From: Cephalopachus bancanus
Lineage: Eukaryota > Chordata > Mammalia > Primates > Tarsiidae
Assembly (NCBI GenBank): GCA_027257055.1
Contig: JAPVLO010000138.1
Location: 6,076,001 to 6,140,000 of the forward strand
DNA length: 64,000 nucleotides
Direction of reading: 5' to 3'
The notes under the pieces are model-generated. The model was not told the origin of the DNA and made no database searches. It saw only the letters and a list, made by a program, of their open reading frames with translations. How positions within the stretch are numbered: the stretch's first letter is position 1; every line of letters begins with the position of its first letter. This document shows, piece by piece, positions 24,576-35,109 of this stretch. The translations under genes were made by a program, and so were the position numbers.

Positions 24576-25364
24576 CTCTTCTTTTGCAAAAAAAAAAACC
24601 AAACTAAAATTAATAATGTCGATATTAAGTAATGACAAAAGTTCAGAACAAAAGACATTCCAATACTCTACAAATTAGACTGTAAATTGGTACAATATTT
24701 TGAAAAACTAGCATTTTAACAAAAAATTTTTTATCTAAAAAAATGTAGTTACCAACCTGTGACAGTCCAGTAATTCCTCCCCCATATATATTCCTAACAG
24801 AATTTCTTTAAGCCTGGGTGTAGAAGTATAATACTGTCATGCATCACTTAGCAATGGGGATATGTTGTGAGAAATGTGTCATTAGGTGATTTTGTTGTGA
24901 GAACATTACAAAGTGCACAAACCTAGATGGTGTGGCCTATGACAAACTGGCTACATCAGACTGCTTACTGCTCTTAGGTTACAAACCTTTAGAGTTTGGT
25001 ATTATACTGAATACTGTGGGCAATTGTAACATAGTGTAAATATTTTATATATAGACATATCTTGGCACAGCGAAGATACAATAAATATAGGGTATAAAAG
25101 ATTTTAAATGGTATATTTGTACAGATCACTTACCATGAATGGAACTTGCAGGACTGGACTGGAATTTGTTCTGGGGGAGTCAGTAAGTGAGTAGAGAGTG
25201 AATGTGAAAGCTAGGACATTACTGTTCATGACTATGGACTTTATAAACTGTATACTTGGGCTAAACTAAATTTATTTTTAAAATATCTTCTCAGTGATAA
25301 ATTAACCTTAGCTCACTGTAACTTTTTTACTTTATGAACTTTGAAATTAAAACGTAGACTCTTG

Positions 25365-25677
25365 AGCCGGGCTCGGTGGCTCAGCCTGTAATCCCGCACC
25401 TTTGGAAGGCTGAGGTGAGTGGATTGCCTGAGCCCGTGGGTTTGAGAACCACCTGGGCAGCGAGATCTCATCTCTACAATAAATCAAAAAATCAGCCGGG
25501 CATGGTAGCGCGTGCCTGTAGTTCCAGTTACTTGGAAGGCTGAGGTGGAAGGATCGCCAGAGCCCAGCAGGTCGAGGCTGCACTGGCCGGGAGCGGCCAC
25601 TGCACTCCAGTCTGGGCAACAGAGTGAGACTCCAACTCAAAAAAATAAATTAAAAAATAAAATAAAATAAATAAATA
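25365..25677 (+). mobile_element. Alu, full-length dimer, sense, inside Tigger element
   Basis: Young-type copy ('gccgggctcggtggctcagc' to 'gagtgagactccaactc') with an A-rich AAAT/AAAAT tail. The target duplication is 'aaaac(g/a)t(a/c)(g/a)actctt' at about 25,350-25,364 and 25,678-25,692. The Tigger sequence continues on both sides. Confidence 0.95.
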
Positions 25678-25979
25678 AAACATCAACTCTTTTGTAATTA
25701 CACTTAACTTGAAAACAAATGTACAAAAATATTGTCTTTTTTAAATATCATTTAGCTACAAACCTTTTTCCTATTTTAATTTTTCCTCATAGTTGTTAAA
25801 CACGAAGACACAGACACATACTTTATAACTTAGGCCCACATAGGTCAGAAACATCACTAGTAAAGTCCTCCACCTCCACATTCTGTTCAAATCATCGTGG
25901 AGCTGTCATCTCCCATAATAATACCTTCTTCTGGAATACTTTCTGGAGGACCTGTTCAGGAGTCTTCTTGAGAAGATGT

Positions 25980-26390
25980 TGTGGAAGGGGGCTTAAAAAG
26001 ACATCCACAATGTCAAAAATTAAGCTAAGCATGTACTCAACCTTTGCACAGTCATAAAGTTCCCTTCCTGGAAACTGGCAATAGCATCTGCTGGCTAAGT
26101 TAAACTGTTTAACAGCTTTTTTTTTTTTGCTTCTGTGAACCCTGTGAGCATTGCTTGAAAAGTACCTAGGCCTCCAGGATGTTGCAGTGTGGCCCACTTT
26201 GGAAAGGCCCAATGTGGTTTTGCCTCATTAAAGTGAGCCCCTACAGCTAATGGAGGCCCTTTGCTGTGGGACTGTCATGTCCAGCAGGCAAGTGGCCACT
26301 GGCACGGCTCTTGTCTAATAAACCTCTCTTTTTTATAACTTGTACTTTTGGTGTCAGTGTCTGTGAATTAAGCACTCGGTCCCTATTTCA
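25980..26390 (+). repeat. 5' LTR of provirus
   Basis: It runs from TG (25,980 or 25,982) to CA at 26,389-26,390 and is closely similar to 31,206-31,613. It contains a 'cccaatgtgg' CCAAT-type site, a polyadenylation signal at 26,317-26,322 and a GT-rich stretch after it as expected at the R/U5 border. The exact first base is uncertain by 2 bp: 25,980 gives a matching ATGT target duplication but would require the 3' copy to have lost its TG. Confidence 0.9.
26317..26322 (+). promoter_or_regulatory. Polyadenylation signal AATAAA in 5' LTR
   Basis: AATAAA followed by a T/GT-rich region ('acttttggtgtcagtgtctg') in R/U5. The same signal is kept in the 3' LTR at 31,539-31,544. Confidence 0.8.
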
Positions 26391-26392
26391 TC

Positions 26393-26410
26393 TGGGGGCT
26401 TGCCCAGGAG
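26393..26410 (+). other. Primer-binding site, tRNA-Pro-like
   Basis: TGGGGGCTTGCCCAGGAG starts two bases after the LTR's terminal CA. It resembles the site complementary to the 3' end of tRNA-Pro that many gammaretroviruses use, with several changes in its second half. Confidence 0.75.
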
Positions 26411-26781
26411 ATCCGAGAGCTTAATCCTCAGCCCCAATCACCAGCTGACCTTGTGGGTCTGCATACCTATGAACCTCAGTGTTCATCTGGCCTGGTGAGT
26501 CTGTGGACTTGCAAATGACTGATTGTCGTCTCTCGCAGACTCACAATGTCCCCAGAGCCCTCTGAGAGGTGAGTCAAGTTCCTGTTTTGTTTGTGCACAC
26601 TTCTGGCTGGATCCACAGGAAAGCTGGATGCAGCACTAATTCCTGGGTCTGAGGTCCCAGTGAGAGTCACTGGGCCCTCCGGTATCGCCCTCAGGCAGTT
26701 AGGTTTGTCTGTTCAGTTTGTGTTATTGTCTTTATTTGTTCAGTGTTAGTCACTGTGGTGTCTGTCATTGCTATCGATATT
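26411..26781 (+). other. Proviral leader between primer site and gag
   Basis: About 370 bp of untranslated leader, where a packaging signal and splice donor would lie in a gammaretrovirus. 'ctgagaggtgagtcaag' at about 26,560-26,577 contains a good splice-donor-like GGTGAGT, but nothing proves its use. Confidence 0.5.
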
Positions 26782-27324
26782 ATGGGGCAGCAATGCTCTA
26801 AGCCTGACACCCCTCTGCAGCTGGTTTTGTGCCACTTCAAGGATTTCCAAGGAGTGGCACAGCAGCCAAGTTATCAGGTAAACCAAGGAAACCTAACTAC
26901 CTTTTGTTCCCTCGAATGGCCCACGTTTCCTAATTGCAGCTGGCCACCGGAGGGGACCTTCAACCCTGCCATAATGGGGAAGGCCCAACAGTTCGTCTAT
27001 CGATGCCACCCAAACCAGATCCCGTGCATCACTGCCTGGTACCTCCTGGTAATGCAGCAGCCATCATCGATGAAGAAAGCTGAAAAGAAAGCTAATTCTT
27101 CTCGTGTTTTAGCCCTACAAGAAACTCCAAAAGCCAAACTTCCAGTCCTCCAGAGCTCACAGGAAGACAATGAAATTCCCCCACCCTACTCTACATCTGA
27201 GCAGGAGCAGGGGACCCACAAGGCTCTCAGCCCATCACTCACCAGGAGTGGGTCCTCGTATCAGCCCCTTTATCCCCCTCTTCCCCATGCATCTCCTGAG
27301 GCCCAACTGCCCCTGATAAACTGA
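26782..27324 (+). pseudogene. gag: gag remnant: matrix and p12-like segment
   Basis: An open frame of 180 codons. I place the start at the ATG at 26,782 because it gives Met-Gly-Gln-Gln, the N-terminal myristoylation context of retroviral matrix proteins; an upstream in-frame ATG at 26,743 lacks this. Residues ~1-100 match the gammaretroviral matrix fold in composition and Trp/Pro placement, and residues 133-136 are PPPY, the late-domain motif that recruits NEDD4-type ubiquitin ligases for budding in related viruses. The frame stops at 27,322 before capsid; capsid sequence continues in another frame. Only this piece of gag is uninterrupted. No evidence of expression. Confidence 0.82.
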
Positions 27325-28190
27325 CTAGCCCTGACTCGTCTTTGGGGAACTCAGAACCACAAACTTCCACAGTCCTCCCCCTGAGACAGGTCCCAGGACT
27401 AGAAGTGGGAGGTTTAGGAGGCCAGCCCTTTATGGTTTATATCCCTTTCTCTACTAGTGATCTTTACAATTGGAAGCACCAAAGTCGGCACTCTCTGAAA
27501 AACCTCAGAGCCTCATAGGCCTTTAGAAACTATTTTCTTCACCCACCAGCCCACTTGGAATGACTGCCAACAGCTCCTCCAAGCCCTTTTTACTGCGGAG
27601 GAAAAAGAACAAATCCATCAGGAGGCAAGGAAATTGGTCCTGGGACCAGACGGCAAACTGGCAGAGCAGGACTACGTGGACCGTGTCTTCTCTACTGAGA
27701 GGCCTAATTGGAACCTGAACACTGATCACGGTAGGGAGTGTCTCACCACCTATCGCCGGACTCTAATGGGGGTCTCCAAGTCACCGCCAGGTGGCCCACA
27801 AATTTTTCTAAAGTAAATAAGGTAACGCAGGGCCCACAGGAATCTCCCACAGCTTTTCTGGAATGCCTAATGGAGGCCTATCAGACGTATACTCCCATAG
27901 ACCCAGAGGCTCCAGAAAATTGGAGGGCTTTAGTTATAGCCTCTGTCTCCCAATCGGCCCCTGATATAAGAAATTGCAGAAAATTGAAGGATTTAAAGGG
28001 AAAAGTTTATCAGAATTAACTGAGGTAGACCAGAATGTCTGTAATAGCAAGGACTCACTTGAAGACCAACAAACCAAAAATATGGCCAAAATAGTAGCAG
28101 CAGCTTTACAGGAAGTTAAACCCAAGCAGCTAACAGGGAAAAGAGGAACTGGCACCGGGCAAAAAACTCCACTAGCAAAAAAATCCCTAA
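27325..28190 (+). pseudogene. gag: gag remnant: capsid, multiply frameshifted
   Basis: Capsid-like sequence spread over several frames. The frame with codons at 27,381 and 27,459 shows a Pro-Leu-Arg-Gln cleavage-region-like start and DLYNWK; it stops near 27,517. Another frame covers about 27,540-27,816, and a third (27,738-28,019) has the Gln-Gly-Pro-Gln-Glu-Ser major-homology-type segment. At least three frame changes and a stop are needed to follow it. The nucleocapsid zinc knuckle is absent because the sequence passes straight into reverse transcriptase. Confidence 0.85.
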
Positions 28191-28980
28191 CTGCCCAGCG
28201 CATTCAGGCTACAGAAGGCATCCCGGCCCCAGAAAGCAAAAGACAGGTCCGGAAATTCTTCGGAGCTGTAAAATACTGCCGACTATGGATTTCTAAGTTT
28301 GCTAAACTCACAAAACCCCTCTATGAAATAACCAAAGGACCAGAAGCTAATTTTAAATGAACACCATAAGGGGACAAAGTTTTCCAAGCCCTTAAAAATG
28401 CCCTGGTCTCAGCTCCAGCCCTGGCCTTGCCATATGTTGAAAAACCTTTCCACCTTTATGTGGATGAAAGTTGAGGCATCGCCCGGGGGGTCCTAACCCA
28501 AAAGCTCAGTCCATTGCCTACCTGTCAAAAAAACTGGACCCGGTAGCCTCGGGCTGGCCGTCCTGCTTGTGGATTATAGCAGCCATTGGCATGTTAGTAA
28601 AGGACTCAGACAAACTAATATTGGGGCAGAATCTGACTCTCACAGCCACACATGCCATGGAGTCTTTACTCTGAGGGGTCCCTGACAAATGGATGTCGAA
28701 CACCCGAATAACTCATTATCAAGCGCTGCTTTTAGATCAACGCTGCATCAAGTTCCAGCATACCCCCAGCTTAAACCCCACAACTTTACTACCAGAAGAA
28801 AGTCCCATGGGGCCACTGCATTGTTGTTATGAAACAACTGAGTTCCAGAAGATGCGTTGAGACCTAACCGATGTCCCGAGAACAAACCCCAACCTAACAC
28901 TTTTCTCGGATGGCAGCACTTTCATTCAGAATGGGTTTAGGTATGCAGAGGCAGCAGTGGTCACTTACGGGGAACTATTT
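28191..28980 (+). pseudogene. pol: pol remnant: end of RT and start of RNase H
   Basis: After a deletion junction near 28,170-28,215 the sequence enters the thumb/connection part of reverse transcriptase, in the same frame as the preceding capsid tail; that frame stays open to 28,360. The fingers/palm with the catalytic aspartates is missing, as is protease. Further on, the RNase H start appears around 28,900 with a 'SDGS'-type active-site segment. Stops at 28,358 and 28,672 and frame changes interrupt it. An antisense Alu ends this part at 28,981. Confidence 0.85.
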
Positions 28981-29180
28981 GGTTTTTTTTTTGTTTGTTC
29001 GTTTGTTTTTTAGTTGGAGTCTCATTCTGTCACCCAGACTGGATGGCACCCTCCCAGCCACCTCAGCCTCGACCTGCTGGGCTCCAGCAATCCTTCTGCC
29101 TCAGCCTTCCAAGTAGCTGGAACTACAGGCACACGCTACCATGCCTGGCTAGTTTTTTATTTATTGTGGAGATGAGCCTC
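28981..29180 (-). mobile_element. Alu, 5'-truncated, antisense, in RNase H region
   Basis: A T-rich tail with G interruptions (28,982-29,011) leads into 'gttggagtctcattctgtca', the right arm and the linker 'ttttttatttattgtggaga', stopping at 'tgagcctctt' inside the left arm. The proviral RNase H sequence resumes at about 29,182. It is a later insertion into the already integrated provirus. Confidence 0.88.
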
Positions 29181-29500
29181 TTCTGCAGGAGACATCACCC
29201 AAAAAGCAGAACTGATTGCCCTAACCGAGGCCCTAAAAGCAGGTGAAGGAAAAATTGTCAACATCTACACTGACGGCAGGTACGTGTTTGCAACTGCACA
29301 CGTTCATGAGACAATTTACAGGGAGCAGGGATTGCTCCCTGCAGAGGGGAATACTATAAAAAATAAAGCGGAGGTCTTAGACCTCCTGGCAGCAATATAG
29401 GCCCCAAACAAGTCGCCATCATGCATTGCCTGGGCCACCAGAAAGGAAACTCAAAAGAGGCAATAGGAAATAGAAAAGCAGATCAAGCAACCAGAGAAGC
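29181..29500 (+). pseudogene. pol: pol remnant: rest of RNase H
   Basis: Continues from the part upstream of the Alu. A 'YTDGRY' segment near 29,267-29,285 corresponds to the RNase H active-site strand; related enzymes usually have Ser where Gly stands here. A stop codon at 29,398-29,400 and later frame changes disable it. The sequence then reaches the RNase H/integrase linker ('gccaccagaaaggaaactc'). Confidence 0.8.
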
Positions 29501-30720
29501 TGCTTACCGCAGAACCACCTGCCTGCTGGCGCTGCCTCCTCCAGTTCTATGTGAGTCACCAAAATATCAGAAGAAGACCTCTTCACTGCACAAAAATTGC
29601 AGACAACCTCAAACCCAGACGAATGGTTTCAACTTCAGAACGGCAGAACCTTCCTCCCTCAACTCCTGGGACAACAAATCCTAAGGCAGCTCCACGAAGG
29701 TACTCATTTGGGAAGGACAAAACTGAACTTGTGAGAAAAGAATTCTCTCTCCCTCATCTGGACCAGCTCACTCAGGAGCTCATTCAAGGCTGCGTGTCAT
29801 GCCAGCAGACTAATAATGCTAAGGTCAGTGAATCCACCCAAGGGGTCCGAGATAGGGGACTAACCCCGAGGAGACATTGGAAAATAGAGTTTACAGAGGT
29901 CAAACCTGGGCAAAATGGATATAAATACCTACTGGTCTTGGTAGACACCTTCTTGGGATGGGTCAAGGTATTTCCTACAAAAATTGAAACTGCTTCTGTG
30001 ACAGTAAAGAAGCTCTTAAATTCGACATCATACCAAGATATGGTCTACCTATCTCAATAGGCTCAGATAATGGCCCAGCATTTATTTCTAAACTTATTGA
30101 AGGTATTGCAAAAACCTTGGGGATAAATTGGAACTTACACTGTGCTTATCATCCTCGGAGTTCAGGACAGGTAGAAAGAGTGAATCGAATGCTTAAAGAG
30201 ACCTTGACCAAATTAACTCTGGAGACTGGTGAAGGTTAGGTAACACTCCTTCCCTATGCCCTCTTAAGGGCTAGGTGTACCCCCTACATCAAGGGTCTAA
30301 CTTCCTTCAAAATTGTGTTTGGACAGCCCCTGCCGTTACTTCCAAAAATTGGACTGGAAAAAGCACTAGAACTGTCTAACCATAATTTGCTTCAGTCACT
30401 GCAGGCTCTTCAAACAATTCAGCAAGCTGTCACTGAGACCGTGCAGGCAGTCTTCCGGAAACCGGTTCCAGAACATCTACACCCGTTCCAGCCCAGTGAC
30501 CAAGTCTAGATAAAATGGCACAAAGCTGAGGCTCTCACCCCAAGGTAGAAAAGGCCCCACTTAGTAATCCTTACTACTCCTACGGCCTTCAAAGTCAGTG
30601 GTGTCTGCCCCTGTATTCATCATTCACAAGTAAAGGCAGCCACCATCACACCCCTGGAAACATGGAAAGTCATCAAACCAACTACTGGAGAAGATCCTCT
30701 AAAGATAAGACTTTTGCGGG
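29501..30720 (+). pseudogene. pol: pol remnant: integrase, frameshifted
   Basis: The zinc-binding His pair (about 29,685-29,703) and Cys pair (GCVSC at about 29,790) lie in different frames. In the core domain the first acidic position is Glu (GAG at 29,887-29,889) where retroviral integrases have Asp. The second Asp lies in 'tcagataatggc' at about 30,063 and the Glu in the Val-Glu-Arg segment near 30,172, both after another frame change at about 30,050. The C-terminal part continues with stops at about 30,238, 30,507 and 30,546 and ends near 30,720, overlapping the start of env as in gammaretroviruses. Confidence 0.87.
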
Positions 30721-31194
30721 CCCGGTATCTTAATCATATTCCTTGTATACTTTCCCCAGCTTGAGGCCTATTGGCCTAACCCACATAATCCCTATACTCC
30801 AGGGAACTATTACTGGGAACTGAGAAATATCATCAATGGGACTGTAATTGCCACCTACAGAGGAAGCAGACAGCCTGTCTTTAATTTTAACCTTTGTAAA
30901 TTATGGCCAGGTCTAACCCTCGGGGACACACACACTGATGAATGCAGCACCTTAGCTTATGAAAAAGGATTTAAATCTGTTGGTTTTTATGCTAGCCTGG
31001 CATTGGGACCAGCCTGTTGCCACAAAGCAGGACAATACCACTGTGCTGCATGGGGATGTGAAGCTATTGCTCCTTGGAAAAACCGAGACCCATACAAAAA
31101 CCTTCTTGGTTATGTTAAAAATAGTGTGTCATCAGTAAAATTAATGGTCCTCAGAACTCAATATAATCCCCTGTATAAAAAGTCCATGATTTGA
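30712..31194 (+). pseudogene. env: env remnant: N-terminal surface domain only
   Basis: An open frame of 160 codons following the stop at 30,709. It starts with a hydrophobic leader-like run (about 30,721-30,760), then NPHNPY and a Trp-Glu-Leu-Arg-Asn segment, and a CAAWGCE motif near 31,042-31,062 of the type seen in gammaretroviral surface proteins. It stops at 31,192 only 13 bp before the 3' LTR, so the rest of surface Env, the cleavage site, fusion peptide and membrane anchor are deleted. No in-frame initiator precedes the leader. It cannot act as an envelope protein. Confidence 0.82.
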
Positions 31195-31205
31195 CTCCAG
31201 GAACA

Positions 31206-31613
31206 ACTGAAAGGGGGCTTAAAAAGACATCTATAATATCAACAATTAGGCTAAGCATGTAGTCAGCCTTTGCACAGTTAAAAAGTTCCCTTCCTGGAAA
31301 CTGGCAACAGCACCTGCTGGCTAGGTTAAACTGTTTAACAGCTTTCTTTTCGCTTCTGTGAACCCCACTAGCATTGCTTGAAAAGTACCTAGGCCTCCAG
31401 GATGTTGTGGTTTAGCCCACTTGGAAAGTCCCAATGTGGTTTTGCCCCATTTAAGCAAGCCCCTACAGCTAATGGGGGTCCCTTGCTGTGGGACTGTCAT
31501 GTCCAGCAGGCAAGTGGCCACCAGCCCAGCTCTTGGCTAATAAACCTCTTCTTTTTATAACTTTTACTTTTGGTGTTGGTGTCTGTGAATTAAGTGCTCG
31601 GTCCCTATTTTCA
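31206..31613 (+). repeat. 3' LTR of provirus
   Basis: Pairs with 25,980-26,390 along its full length and ends in CA at 31,612-31,613. The AATAAA signal at 31,539-31,544 is intact. The expected TG at its start is clear only at 31,208, and a good polypurine tract is not visible just upstream, in keeping with a deletion that ends near here. Confidence 0.9.
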
Positions 31614-31949
31614 ATGTCACTCTTTTCAGAAATATGTCCGTGGTAGCTTGCTTGGTTTCTTTCTTCTTTTCATCATAGGTTGGTTTATAAGCAGATAATG
31701 CATGAATGCTCCTCCCCATGAATTAAAATCTTTTGGTGTTTGGTTCTTGAGGTCTGCAAAAGTTCCTGCTAAACTCTTCACTGCCAATGTTCTTGGAGGT
31801 TCTTCTTTTTCTTTCCTTATGGTTGGCTTTCCTTGCCTCTTCTTAAGATATATGTTCCTGCTTTATTTTAATCTTATAGCACCACTGTCACACTGTCATA
31901 TGTATAGACTTTCAGTGACGAAAACATTGCTATGCAGTGCACGACTGTA

Positions 31950-34528
31950 ATGACTTCATATTGACTATATAACAAGTGCCACAGACTAGCAATTGTTTCA
32001 GCAACACTGTGAAATATTAGTCTCATCCATATTAAATCTGAAATAATTTATAAAACTAGACTGGGTACACTTTGTTTATAAGTGGCAAAAGCCAAACAAT
32101 TCTCTTAAACCCTATACTGTTTGCTTATGGCTTATTTATACAGCTATGCTGTGCACTAAATTTTAGGTTGACATCACAATTAATATTAATTAGATTTTTA
32201 AAAATTGGATGGTTTACTCATATCATAGTAATCTTAGCTTCAGTTTTATGAGACTGTTTTTTATTGTGTATCACCATTATTACAATAAGAAAAATATAAG
32301 AATAAAAATGTATTAATTATTACATTGCAATAAATAGATAATATTGTGTAAGCTTCACTATGACTATTTTGAACCTTTTATTCCTTAAAATCTTTTGCCA
32401 GAAGATAAAACTCCTGGGTTCTTGGACTTCACACTCTAAATTTGTTCTTCAGTCAGCATGTGGTAGCACAATAACTGAAATGTAAAAGTCAATATTTGCC
32501 CTATCTTTTTATTACTATCATTTTACCCAAAAGAGATCCTGACAATTTAGTCTCTTAGTATCACTATTCACTACATTTCTTTTATAGGCATATTGTAGAA
32601 TCTATTAGAATTCAAGAAGATGTGCCATCAGGATTTATGTCCTTTTATTTTGGTCATTGATGGAGCTAAAAATTGATGTCCCACATATACGCCCTTAGAA
32701 TGGTGGATAATTAGGTACTAAAACATTCACTTTGGAAGATACTTGAATTATTGTTTTATTTTTAACACATATTTCTGTAATATTTAATTTTTGTATATTT
32801 TACACCAGAAAAAGCTGAAGAAAAATAAGGAATCTTTTATTATTTATTTTAAAAGAGAGACTCATCAAAAATTATTGATAATGATCTATAATTTTCATGT
32901 ATGTTGTTTTCAAAGACTGGGTTCAGAGAAGTAAGCATTTCATAAAGACATCTCTAAGAGTTTGCCTTCATAAAATAATCTTCAAAACAAATATGTCTTT
33001 ATTTGAATATTTCCCCACCCTCAACAAATTCCTTCTAGTTTCTCTTGAATGGGTCTTGCAAAAACTTGTTGACTTGATCATTTATGATGAATTAACATTT
33101 TTTCTGTCATTTGCATAAATGAATTATTCATCCCATCTGAGTTCTAGTGATCTGTCTGTAAGGAGAGAATAAAATATATTTCTAAATGAGGTGACGAAGA
33201 GTAAATGTGGTACCACATGAAAAGCACTTAGTAATGTGAATTAAACTAGGTCTTCATTCAAATTTTCAATTTCCTGGCCTGTTTTAACGACCTTAATGTT
33301 CATTCAGGAGAACAAAATTTGGTGCCCTCTCATGTTCTAACTCCCAGAAACAGAATACAGTTTTTAAAATTTATAACACATAAATAGAAAACTATGGTTT
33401 AAAGTAATTATAACTGAATTACATGTTAATTATTCAGATTTAAATATTTCACAGTTTTCATAAATCACAACCTCACTTTGTACCCCATAAATATATACAA
33501 CTCTAATTTGTCAATTTGCCATTAAAAAATTAAAAAGCATAGAGAATGTGAAAAAAATAGTTTTCTATTTCAATACTATAGTTCCAAAGATATTGGAAAA
33601 TATTTTTAATTAGTCTCAAAAATTGAGACGACGAATCTCATTGTATACATTCAGAGAATTTAATATTTATCTACTAGCAATATCAGCAATATATCGGAAT
33701 ATTTTAATTCTAAATTGAGACAGAACTCTTGCTTTATATCTTCAGAATGTTATTTAATGAACTACAGTCATGCAATTAAAATAATTTTAAATTCTGCATT
33801 CATTATTCACCAGAAGTTATACTATTTACAGGTTTGTACTGCTCTCAGACAACTAAGAATTTAGCATTTAATGATATGTCTATTAAATTAATCTATTATA
33901 GAGACTTGTTAAAAGTCACATATTCAAATTATTTGAGAACTATTCATTAACTTTATTTATTAAATAATTTCCTAAGTGTATTTTCTCTAACTTTGAAAGG
34001 TAATTTCTATACTAAAATGGATTTTACATTACTTTTTTTCTCACTTTTTTCCCTCAGGTTAAAGCAATTAATAAGTTAACAATTTTACACACATTTAAAA
34101 GCTGAATTGATTCACCTAATAATATCAGTTTTATTTCTGAAAGTTTTTTTCATTGTGTCTATTTTACATTTAAAAAATTGTATTCAATGGAAATAATTAC
34201 ACAAGCCATTATAATACCAACTGTTTTGCATCACAGTCAAGTTTAACTGTGGCTTACTAACAAAACTTGTGTGAAACTAACATGTTCTGCTTTGATAAAG
34301 TCATGATCTGAGAATAGCAAATTACCTGAAATAAAATCATGAAAAAAGAAATCATTGCTTTTAAACACATCTACTTCTGTTCCAACCATGGTACTATTTT
34401 TTATTACATGTAAAATGTATTGTGCTGATTATACAATAGCTTGGGAAACGTTTTAAAATATTTTATATATCAATGAATTAAGCAATAGGAAGATTCAAGA
34501 TTTGATTTTTTAAAATTTCTGTCTATTT
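31950..34528. other. AT-rich DNA, nothing recognised
   Basis: About 2.6 kb of AT-rich sequence without a repeat or coding signal I can name. The frames at 32,897-33,118 are not supported. Confidence 0.45.
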
Positions 34529-34890
34529 CTTAATATGCTTTACTTAGAGCACATAAGTTATTTTTACATCTTGCAGTTGAGATTTTTCTATCAATTAAGA
34601 AAATATGCTACTTTTTATAAAAATTATTTCTAAATATTTTTCTCTTCAAGTCATAGGACTTATGTTTGTATTTGACTATTTTAAATATAATTATAAAATT
34701 TGATCATAAGCTTTGTGAGTTGCTTTCAAGAAATCAGTAGTTAAATTTCTTATGTCCTAGTATGATGAAAAAGTAGATTAGGCTTCTCAATCATGGATGT
34801 AAACAGAAGTGAAATGAAAGTATACATATCTGAAAAAAATATTAAACTGATGTAAGAAACTACTGAGAAAAGACTCATTTCTATAGGAAG
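34529..34890 (+). repeat. Duplicated block, copy A
   Basis: Matches 37,941-38,337 in the same orientation at roughly 90% by eye, from 'taatatg(c/t)(t)ttacttaga' to 'tttctatagg(a/g)agaaat'. The second copy has an extra ~31 bp. The block is not a repeat family I know. Confidence 0.85.
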
Positions 34891-35061
34891 AAATTCACAG
34901 TCTGTGTGGAAAATTTACAACCATAATCGGGGATGCTTTGGAGGACTACTTCACTAAATTGTCCACTTAGGAAAAACTTTTCTGCACTAGCTCTCTCTCT
35001 CTCAGTAGCCACTGAGTTCTCTGCATTTGTTCTATAATAAATAATAATACTCAATGTATAT

Positions 35062-35105
35062 GTGGATGTTGGTTTCAAAGAGGCAGTTCACCTCAATGGG
35101 AGACT
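35062..35105 (+). repeat. Short segment repeated in inverse at 37,899-37,942
   Basis: 'ggtttcaaagaggcag' and 'cacctcaatgggag' on this strand; the complement appears next to the second copy of the duplicated block. Confidence 0.85.
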
Positions 35106-35109
35106 GACC

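Larger units (their letters stand above)
25980..31613 (+). mobile_element. Defective gammaretrovirus-like endogenous provirus
   Basis: A 5.6-kb provirus with two ~410-bp LTRs, a tRNA-Pro-like primer site, and gag, pol and env remnants in the standard order. A 4-bp ATGT lies directly outside both LTRs (25,976-25,979 and 31,614-31,617), the duplication size typical of gammaretroviruses. Nucleocapsid, protease, most of reverse transcriptase, most of surface Env and all of transmembrane Env are missing, and frameshifts, stops and an Alu break the rest. It cannot make a virus. LTR divergence of about 10-11% (hand count, ~43 changes in ~405 bp) points to an insertion tens of millions of years ago under usual primate rates; that date is an inference. 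Confidence 0.93.
24834..31947. mobile_element. Tigger-type DNA transposon split by Alu and provirus
   Basis: The left end reads 'ctgtcatgcatcacttagca' and the right end is its imperfect inverted complement ('attgctatgcagtgcacgac' then 'tg'). Both ends are bordered by TA (24,832-24,833 and 31,948-31,949), the target used by Tc1/mariner-class elements. Transposon sequence occupies 24,834-25,364, 25,678-25,979 and 31,614-31,947; the rest is an Alu and a provirus inserted later. Removing both gives about 1.2 kb, too short for a full autonomous Tigger, and I see no transposase frame, so it is a non-autonomous or internally deleted copy. The subfamily name is not certain. Confidence 0.85.

Noticed and set aside
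26743..26781. Upstream in-frame ATG for gag
   Set aside because: The ATG at 26,782 gives the Met-Gly myristoylation start expected of matrix; the upstream residues look like translated leader.
27523..27729. Minus-strand frame over capsid sequence
   Set aside because: Shadow of the gag remnant on the plus strand.
34881..35078. 65-codon minus-strand frame
   Set aside because: Falls in unique AT-rich sequence beside the duplicated block; no domain, and the second copy of the block does not preserve it.
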